The position numbers and the translations under genes were made by a program. Positions 7,123 through 11,441 of a stretch of 11,441 bases of DNA are shown piece after piece (the stretch's first letter is position 1; each line of letters begins with the position of its first letter). The notes below the pieces were generated by a model, which searched no databases, was not told where the DNA came from, and was given only the letters and a program-made list of their open reading frames with translations. Location: positions 1 through 11,441 of the forward strand of contig JANRJF010000282.1 of NCBI GenBank assembly GCA_033764095.1. The letters are read 5' to 3'. Origin of the DNA: JBDTMT01 sp033764095. Its GTDB lineage: Bacteria; Desulfobacterota; Binatia; HRBIN30; CADEER01.

Positions 7123-7211
7123 GGCTGTTCGCTGTTAGGCCGTGAGCTGTTAGGGGGTCGGACACCATGCACGGCGCCCCTAACAGCCAACAGCCTAGCA
7201 GCCTAACAGCC
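7123..7211. repeat. Octamer (GGCTGTTA / CCTAACAG) inverted repeat, copy 3
   Basis: Left arm 7123-7156 starts GGCTGTTCGCTGTTAGG, identical to copy 2 over these 17 nt, and ends AGCTGTTAGGGG. Right arm 7177-7211 is CCCCTAACAG, CCAACAG, CCTAGCAG and CCTAACAG plus CC. The innermost pairing, TAGGGG with CCCCTA, closes a 20-nt loop that carries the ATG of the next gene. The right arm is translated as residues 5 to 15 of that protein. Its CCTAGCAG unit is shared with copy 1. Confidence 0.92.
7153..7180 (+). promoter_or_regulatory. Putative translational hairpin: ribosome site in stem, start codon in loop
   Basis: The only Shine-Dalgarno-like sequence before the ATG at 7167 is GGGGG (7153-7157), 9 nt upstream. 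Four of its bases pair with CCCC (7177-7180) at the inner end of the octamer inverted repeat, placing the AUG in the loop. Folding of the mRNA would therefore hide the ribosome site. This is a structural inference from sequence. Confidence 0.4.
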
Positions 7212-8012
7212 TCTCCGACGCTGGCGTTCTGTTCGATCTCGGCGCTCGACCGCTCGATCGAGGACGCGGCGCGGCTGGCGGCCGACGCCGGACTGGACGG
7301 ACTGGAGGTCACCGCGCACCCGCCGCATCTCGATCCGCAGGCCGGCACCGGCGCCGCCGCGGCGGCCGGTCGCGCGGTGCGCGCCGCCGGGATCGCGGTG
7401 GTGGCGTACGGCTCGTACCTCGGTCGCTTCGGCGGCCGCACACGCGCCGACGCCGAGCGCGAGGTGGCGATCGCCGCGGCCCTCGGCGCCCCGCTGCTAC
7501 GCACCTGGGCCGAGCCCGACGGCGGCGGACTGGATGACGCCGCGGCGCTGCTGCGCGCCGCCTGCGATGCGGCGGCGCGCGAGTCCATCACCGTCGTGGT
7601 CGAACGCCATCTCGGCTCGTTCGCCGACACCGCGGAGCGCATCGCGGCGCTGTTCGCCGCCATCGACCGACCCAACGCCGCGCTCAACTACCAGGTGCTC
7701 GACTTCCTGCCGCCCGAGGCGGCCACCGCGCAGCCCGCCGACGCCGCGCAACTCGCCGGCGCGGCACGCTACTTCCACCTCAAGAACTACCAGGCCAACG
7801 AAGCGCCCGGCGGTCTGCTGCTGCCCGGCGGCTCGCTGCGCGACGGCGTGCTCGACTACCGCGCCATCCTCGCCGCCGCGTTCGACGCCGGGTACCAGGG
7901 GCCGCTGACCATCGAGTTCCTCGCCGCCGATGCGCGCCCGCTCGAAGCCAAGTTGGCCGACGACGTGGCGTTCGTCCGTAGCGTCCTGCACGCGATGAGC
8001 GACAAGCGATGA
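7167..8012 (+). CDS. Sugar phosphate isomerase/epimerase family (xylose-isomerase-like TIM barrel)
   Basis: A 281-residue TIM-barrel protein of the AP-endonuclease-2/xylose isomerase-like superfamily, whose members include IolE, hydroxypyruvate isomerase and ketose 3-epimerases and usually bind a divalent metal. Recognisable parts are LAFCSISALDRSIEDAARLA (strand 1 and helix 1), GLDGLEVTAHPPH (Glu47), SITVVVERHLGSFADT (Glu146), ARYFHLKNYQ (His204) and GPLTIEFLAAD (Glu250), in the spacing expected for metal ligands and catalytic glutamates. The ATG at 7167 is inside the octamer-repeat loop, and residues about 5-15 are encoded by the repeat. No ATG, GTG or TTG exists between the repeat and the first barrel strand. 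The C-terminal HAMSDKR and stop come from a second repeat family. The stop overlaps the start of the next gene (ATGA), implying translational coupling. Confidence 0.87.
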   Translation: MHGAPNSQQPSSLTASPTLAFCSISALDRSIEDAARLAADAGLDGLEVTAHPPHLDPQAGTGAAAAAGRAVRAAGIAVVAYGSYLGRFGGRTRADAEREVAIAAALGAPLLRTWAEPDGGGLDDAAALLRAACDAAARESITVVVERHLGSFADTAERIAALFAAIDRPNAALNYQVLDFLPPEAATAQPADAAQLAGAARYFHLKNYQANEAPGGLLLPGGSLRDGVLDYRAILAAAFDAGYQGPLTIEFLAADARPLEAKLADDVAFVRSVLHAMSDKR

Positions 8013-8072
8013 GCGACGAGGATCGCGGCCGGCCCGACGCCGCATCGCTCGTCGCTCATCGCGCATCGCTCT
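7992..8072. repeat. Heptamer (GCGATGA / GCGACRA) inverted repeat spanning a gene junction
   Basis: The left side, 7992-8020, is four 7-nt units: GCGATGA, GCGACAA, GCGATGA, GCGACGA, then G. Its inner 15 nt (GCGATGAGCGACGAG, 8006-8020) are perfectly complementary to 8048-8062 across a 27-nt GC-rich loop. Related units (GCATCGCTC) occur on both sides of the right arm, at 8042-8050 and 8062-8070. The left arm contains the TGA of the isomerase-like gene and the ATG of the oxidoreductase. The whole element is translated at one end or the other. Confidence 0.85.
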
Positions 8073-9514
8073 CCGGCCACTACCCGCGCGTCGCCAGCTT
8101 CAAAACCGCGGCTGCCTTCCGCACCCACTGCGAGGCGCTGGGCCTCGCGCTGCCCTGCGACGACGCGATCGTCGCCGCGCCCGACTCGCCGCTGGCACGA
8201 CCGCTGGCGCTCCCCGGCGGACCGACGCTGGCCAATCGTTTCGTCATCCAGCCGATGGAGGGCTGGGACGGCGACGCCGACGGCGCGCCGAGCCCGCTGA
8301 CCGAACGGCGCTGGCGGCGCTTCGGCGCCTCGGGGGCCGCCTGGTTGTGGGGCGGCGAGGCGGTCGCGGTGCGCGCCGACGGGCGCGCCAACCCGCACCA
8401 ACTGCTGCTCGACGACGCGACCGCGCCGGCGATCGGCGCGCTGCGCCGCGCCGCGCTCACCGCCTGGCGCGAGATGGGTGCGACCACCGCACCGCCGCTG
8501 ATCGGCCTGCAGCTGACCCACAGCGGCCGCTGGGCGCGGGACGCCGGCGGCGCGCGCCCGCGCATCGCGGCGCGCCACGCATTGCTCGATCGCCGCGTCG
8601 GCGTCGACTCCGACGCCGCGATACTCGGCGACGCGGAGGTCGACGCCCTGGTCGTCGCCTTCGCGCGCGCCGCGCGGCTGGCGCAGGCGGAGGGATTCGA
8701 CTTCGTCGATCTCAAGCACTGCCACGGCTACCTGCTGCACGAGTTCCTCGCCGCGCGCGCGCGGCCCGGCCGTTTCGGCGGCGCCGGCCTGCACCAGCGG
8801 CTGCGGCTGCTGCAGGCGCTGGTCGCGGCGATGCGCGCGGCGGCGCCCGGCCTGCCGATCGCCGTCCGCCTGTCGGCCTTCGACGTGCTGCCGCACCGGC
8901 CGCGCGCCGGCGACCGCATCGGCGAGCCGGAGCCCGCACCGCATCCGTACACGCAGGCGTTCGGCCTCGACCCCGCGGCCCCCGAGCGCCCGATGCTCGA
9001 CGAGCCGCTCGCCCTGGTCGCCGAGCTGGCGCGGCTCGGCATCACCTGGCTCAACATCACCGGCGGCAGCCCCTACTACGCGCCGCACGTGCAACGGCCG
9101 GCCAGCTTCCCGCCCAGCGACGGCTATCGACCGCCGGAGGACCCGCTGCTCGGCGTCGCGCGCCTGCTCGGCGTCGCCCGCCAGATCAAGGCCGCGCTGC
9201 CGGCGACGATCGTCGTCGCCTCCGGCTGGAGCTACCTGCAGGACTATCTGCCGCAGGTCGCGCAGGCCTGCGTGCGCGCCGGCTGGTTCGACGCCGTCGG
9301 ACTGGGCCGCGTGGCGCTCTCCTACCCTCACCTGCCGGCCGACGTGCTCGCCGGCCGCCGCCTCGACCGCCGCCTGCTGTGCCGCACGTTCAGCGACTGC
9401 ACCACCGCGCCACGCAACGGGCTGGTCTCCGGGTGCTATCCGCTCGACCCGTTTTATAAGGAGCGGCCCGAGGCGACTGTCTTGTCGGAGCTGAAGCGCG
9501 AGAGATCCCTATGA
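8009..9514 (+). CDS. NADH:flavin oxidoreductase, Old Yellow Enzyme family
   Basis: A 501-residue FMN-dependent TIM-barrel oxidoreductase of the OYE/NADH:flavin oxidoreductase family, which typically reduces activated C=C bonds or related groups. Visible family blocks are LANRFVIQPMEGWDG (residues 74-88, FMN contact), LIGLQLTHSGRW (164-175), FDFVDLKHCHGYLLHEFLAAR (from 230, containing the active-site-type His pair), WLNITGGSPYY (347-357) and VGLGRVALSYP (430-440, phosphate loop). The C-terminus has Cys458, Cys464 and Cys476, resembling the Fe-S loop of the dienoyl-CoA reductase/TMADH branch but with one cysteine missing and no following NAD(P)H domain. The ATG at 8009 overlaps the preceding stop and is the only usable start; residues 1-21 are encoded by a heptamer repeat. 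Confidence 0.87.
   Translation: MSDEDRGRPDAASLVAHRASLSGHYPRVASFKTAAAFRTHCEALGLALPCDDAIVAAPDSPLARPLALPGGPTLANRFVIQPMEGWDGDADGAPSPLTERRWRRFGASGAAWLWGGEAVAVRADGRANPHQLLLDDATAPAIGALRRAALTAWREMGATTAPPLIGLQLTHSGRWARDAGGARPRIAARHALLDRRVGVDSDAAILGDAEVDALVVAFARAARLAQAEGFDFVDLKHCHGYLLHEFLAARARPGRFGGAGLHQRLRLLQALVAAMRAAAPGLPIAVRLSAFDVLPHRPRAGDRIGEPEPAPHPYTQAFGLDPAAPERPMLDEPLALVAELARLGITWLNITGGSPYYAPHVQRPASFPPSDGYRPPEDPLLGVARLLGVARQIKAALPATIVVASGWSYLQDYLPQVAQACVRAGWFDAVGLGRVALSYPHLPADVLAGRRLDRRLLCRTFSDCTTAPRNGLVSGCYPLDPFYKERPEATVLSELKRERSL
9146..9181 (+). repeat. 18-bp in-frame tandem duplication in the OYE gene
   Basis: CTGCTCGGCGTCGCGCGC at 9146-9163 is repeated at 9164-9181 with one mismatch, encoding LLGVAR twice in a row. 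It adds six residues to a helix between barrel strands and looks like a small, recent slippage event. Confidence 0.75.
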
Positions 9515-9536
9515 CGTGTACCTCGGCTCCGCTGGC

Positions 9537-9668
9537 GCGGAAGAGAAGGCAAAAGGCAAAAGGCAAAAATCAAAAGGCAAAAGGTCGAACTGGACATCTC
9601 AACCTGAGCTCCGCGTCCACCCTTTTGCCTTTTGCCTTTTGCTTTTTGCCTTTTGCCTTCTCTTCCGC
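9537..9668. repeat. Heptamer (AAAAGGC) inverted repeat with 48-nt arms
   Basis: Left arm 9537-9584 starts GCGGAAGAGAAGGC and then runs through five AAAAGGC-type units, one altered to AAAAATC. Right arm 9621-9668 is its complement at 45 of 48 positions, with the outer 25 nt perfect. The 36-nt loop has no repeat units but contains TGGAC and GTCCA, which can pair. The arms are A/T-rich against very GC-rich genes. The element fills most of the 169-nt gap between the OYE stop and the DapA-like start and ends 15 nt before that ATG. Translated, it gives the KAKGKRQK or FAFCLL strings seen in spurious frames. Confidence 0.95.
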
Positions 9669-9683
9669 CGCGCCGGCGCAACG

Positions 9684-10667
9684 ATGAGCGCCCTCGCCAG
9701 CGCATACAGCCGCCTGGTGCCGCGAACCATTCACGGCATCGCCGCGGTGCTGCTGCCGTACACGGCCGACGGCGCGATCGACTGGGCGAGCTTCGAAGCG
9801 CACGTCGAACGCACCAGGAGCGCCGGGCTCGACGTCGCGGTGAACATGGATACCGGCTTCGGCGATCTGCTGTCGGAGCGCGAGCGCGAGGCGGTGCTCG
9901 ACGCGGCGCGCCGGACGCTCGGCAGCGGCCGGCGCTTCTACGCCGGGGCGTTCGGCGGCGCCGTCGACGTGGTCGGCGGCTACCATGCGGCGATGCGGGC
10001 GATCGAGGCGCGCGGCGGCGTCCCGGTGATCGTGCAGCACCGCGCCATGCACGGGCTGCCGGCGGCGGAGAAGGCGGCGCTGTACGCGCGCATCAGCGAC
10101 GGTGCGGCGCAGGCGGTCGGCTTCGAGCTCGGCCCGATGTTCGCCGCGCACGGCGAGATCTGGGACGACGAGACCTTCGCCCGCCTGCTCGACCGGCCGC
10201 GCCTGGTCGGCGCCACGCACCCCTCGTTGAAGCGCGGCAACGCGCTGCGCCGCCGGGCGGCGCGCGACCGGCGGCGGCCCGAGTTCCGCGTGTACACCGG
10301 CAACGACCTCGCCATCGACATGGTGGCCTACGGCAGCGACTACCTGCTCGGCCTGGCCACCTTCGCGCCGGCGGCGTTCGCGGCGCGCGACCGCGCGTTC
10401 GCGGCCGGTGGGCTCGACTTCCTCGCCCGCAACGACGCGCTGCAGCACCTCGGCAACGTCGGCTTCCGCGCCCCGGTGCCGGCGTACAAGCACGCCGCGG
10501 CGATGTTCCTGCACCTCACCGGCGCGCTGCGGTCGGACGCCATCCACCCGCGCGCGCCGCGCCGGCCGGCGTCGGATCGCATCCTGCTGCTCGACTGCGC
10601 CGTGCGGCTCGGTGCGGTCGAGGACGCGGAAGCGGTGTACAAAGAAAAGGTCGCGCCGTACTTGTGA
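9684..10667 (+). CDS. Dihydrodipicolinate synthase (DapA)-like lyase/aldolase family protein
   Basis: A 327-residue TIM-barrel protein of the DHDPS/N-acetylneuraminate lyase superfamily, whose members form a Schiff base with a 2-ketoacid such as pyruvate. Family features are the N-terminal IHGIAAVLLPYTADGAIDWAS (residues 16-36), the FEAHVERTRSAGLDVAVN helix-strand unit, FYAGAFGG after RRTLGSGRR (an equivalent of the usual IAGxG segment), and Lys183 in ATHPSLKRGNA, the best candidate for the Schiff-base lysine. The usual GTTGE motif is replaced by NMDTGFGDLLSERE, so ordinary DapA activity is unlikely. The ATG at 9684 was chosen because the fold begins there; a longer frame from 9516 reads through the AAAAGGC hairpin. 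Last enzyme of the same-strand cluster. Confidence 0.82.
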   Translation: MSALASAYSRLVPRTIHGIAAVLLPYTADGAIDWASFEAHVERTRSAGLDVAVNMDTGFGDLLSEREREAVLDAARRTLGSGRRFYAGAFGGAVDVVGGYHAAMRAIEARGGVPVIVQHRAMHGLPAAEKAALYARISDGAAQAVGFELGPMFAAHGEIWDDETFARLLDRPRLVGATHPSLKRGNALRRRAARDRRRPEFRVYTGNDLAIDMVAYGSDYLLGLATFAPAAFAARDRAFAAGGLDFLARNDALQHLGNVGFRAPVPAYKHAAAMFLHLTGALRSDAIHPRAPRRPASDRILLLDCAVRLGAVEDAEAVYKEKVAPYL

Positions 10668-10723
10668 TGGATGGGGACGGCTGCGGGCGGCGCGCGCCCA
10701 GCGACGGACGGGGGGCAAGCACA

Positions 10724-11441
10724 ATGGTGACCGCAGATCGACGCGCGACGCGCGTGCGCGGGGGCGCCGCGGCGGCGCGAGTCGGCCACGCGATGTTGCT
10801 GCTGCTCGCCCTGCTGCTCGGCGCCTGCGGCGACGATGACGGCGCGCCGCGGCCGACGCCGACCGCCACCGCCAGCGTGACGCGCACGGCAACCGCGACC
10901 GTTCCGCCGAGCCCGACCGCAACCGTCACGCCGCCGTCGACCGCGACCGCGACGCCACCGCCCACCGCCACCGCGACGCCGGACGGCTTCGTCGCTCGCG
11001 ACGTCTTCCGCGCCCGGCAGCTCGACTATCTCCGCTTCGCCACCGCGCAGCTGGCGCCGGGCAGCATCAACAACGTCATCAACCACATGCAGCGCGCGCG
11101 CGTCGACCCGAGCTACCAGATCGTGCCCGGCAGCGTGCCCGCCGATGCCTGGGACGCGATCTTCACCAAGCTGGCGACGCTGCAGGACACGCGCGATTTC
11201 GACGGCCTCGAGCTGGTGAATCTGCTCTACGGCTACGCCGACGATCCGTTCCTGGCGCCGGGGCTGATCGACCGGGTCGAGCAGGCCTTGCTGACGTTCA
11301 AGTTCTGGTACACCGAGCCGACGCCGGACGGCCTGACCGACGAGTCCTACTACTGGACCGAGAATCACCAGGTCATCTACCACTCGATCGAGTACCTGGT
11401 CGGGCAGCGCTACCCCGATCACGTCATGGCGAGCGACGGGC
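10724..11441 (+). CDS. Putative lipoprotein with Pro/Thr/Ala linker, 5' part
   Basis: The frame is open to the right edge (239 codons visible), so the protein is incomplete. The N-terminus has an Arg-rich n-region, the hydrophobic core MLLLLALLLG and a lipobox LGAC with Cys35, predicting lipoprotein processing and anchoring; Gly follows at +2 and three Asp residues follow that. A low-complexity PT/TATAT linker covers residues 44-86. A folded domain then begins (DGFVARDVFRARQLDYLRF) and contains FDGLELVNLLYGYADDPF and YYWTENHQVIYHSIEYLVGQ, whose helical Trp/Tyr-rich character suggests an alpha/alpha-barrel. I cannot name the family. The ATG at 10724 follows GGGGGG (10710-10715) by 8 nt, a good ribosome site. 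An internal ATG at residue 24 would lack the positive n-region. Confidence 0.8.
   Translation, partial: MVTADRRATRVRGGAAAARVGHAMLLLLALLLGACGDDDGAPRPTPTATASVTRTATATVPPSPTATVTPPSTATATPPPTATATPDGFVARDVFRARQLDYLRFATAQLAPGSINNVINHMQRARVDPSYQIVPGSVPADAWDAIFTKLATLQDTRDFDGLELVNLLYGYADDPFLAPGLIDRVEQALLTFKFWYTEPTPDGLTDESYYWTENHQVIYHSIEYLVGQRYPDHVMASDG
10853..10981 (+). repeat. Low-complexity PT/TAT-encoding linker sequence
   Basis: About 43 codons rich in ACC, GCC, ACG and CCG encode PTATAT, TATATV, PTATVTP and TATATP motifs between the lipid-anchored Cys and the first folded domain. It resembles a flexible surface spacer. The units are imperfect, so slippage between strains is possible. Confidence 0.75.

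Noticed and set aside
3370..7211. CRISPR array or leader explanation for the repeated CCTAACAG sequences
   Set aside because: Units are 8 nt, tandem without spacers, in inverted arms and scattered between genes; no cas genes.
9516..9683. Upstream ATG at 9516 for the DapA-like gene
   Set aside because: The added residues (EEKAKGKRQKSKGKR, FAFCLLLFAFCLL) are translated AAAAGGC hairpin, not protein-like sequence.
10685..10699. GGGCG/CGCCC hairpin after the DapA-like gene as an intrinsic terminator
   Set aside because: Only 5 bp with no U-tract, in a sequence where such GC palindromes arise by chance.
9570..10922. 450-codon minus-strand frame over the DapA-like gene
   Set aside because: Passes through the AAAAGGC hairpin and the lipoprotein start; composition typical of antisense frames.
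10340..11422. 360-codon minus-strand frame near the right edge
   Set aside because: Opposite the lipoprotein, which has a lipobox, ribosome site and coherent domain; the antisense product is low complexity.

Overview
The window is very GC-rich, gene-dense bacterial DNA. A lipobox protein and a FUSC-type exporter point to a Gram-negative envelope. Two luciferase-like (LLM) oxidoreductases of the type that usually uses coenzyme F420 point to an F420-making lineage. Candidatus Binatota or a related deltaproteobacterium-like group would fit, but this is an inference from gene content, not a demonstrated assignment. There are no RNA genes, insertion sequences, transposases or CRISPR arrays. Nine genes can be called with confidence, plus one small hypothetical.

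Layout. (1) 2-1714 (+): the 3' part of a FUSC family exporter. (2) 1836-2918 (-): an LLM oxidoreductase, convergent with the exporter. (3) 2995-3363 (+): a small secreted hypothetical protein, divergent from (2) across a 16-bp inverted repeat. (4) 3448-4827 (-): a phytoene-desaturase-like FAD oxidoreductase. (5) A same-strand block follows on the + strand: a second LLM oxidoreductase (5016-5996), a D-2-hydroxyacid dehydrogenase (6096-7112), a xylose-isomerase-like TIM barrel protein (7167-8012), an Old-Yellow-Enzyme-type flavin oxidoreductase (8009-9514) and a DapA-like lyase/aldolase (9684-10667). This looks like a catabolic or modification cluster made of redox, isomerase and aldolase enzymes; its substrate is unknown. 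(6) 10724 to the end (+): the N-terminal part of a lipoprotein with a Pro/Thr/Ala linker.

The most unusual feature lies between the genes. Seven of the nine gene junctions hold a long inverted repeat whose arms are short tandem repeats, and five unrelated sequence families share this architecture: about 9-nt ACACGGATT units (1732-1820); 8-nt CCTAACAG units, three copies (3370-3456, 5996-6072, 7123-7211); about 10-nt ACACAGATGA units (4842-4983); 7-nt GCGATGA/GCGACRA units (7992-8072); and 7-nt AAAAGGC units (9537-9668). They occur at convergent, divergent and co-directional junctions. They run into genes: the repeats supply stop codons for three genes and the only plausible start codons for two. 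In two places a start codon lies inside a predicted hairpin. The remaining two junctions have either a different 16-bp inverted repeat at possible leaderless divergent promoters (2925-2985) or nothing notable (10668-10723).

No stretch longer than 300 bases lacks a gene; the longest gene-free gap is about 190 bases and is mostly repeat.
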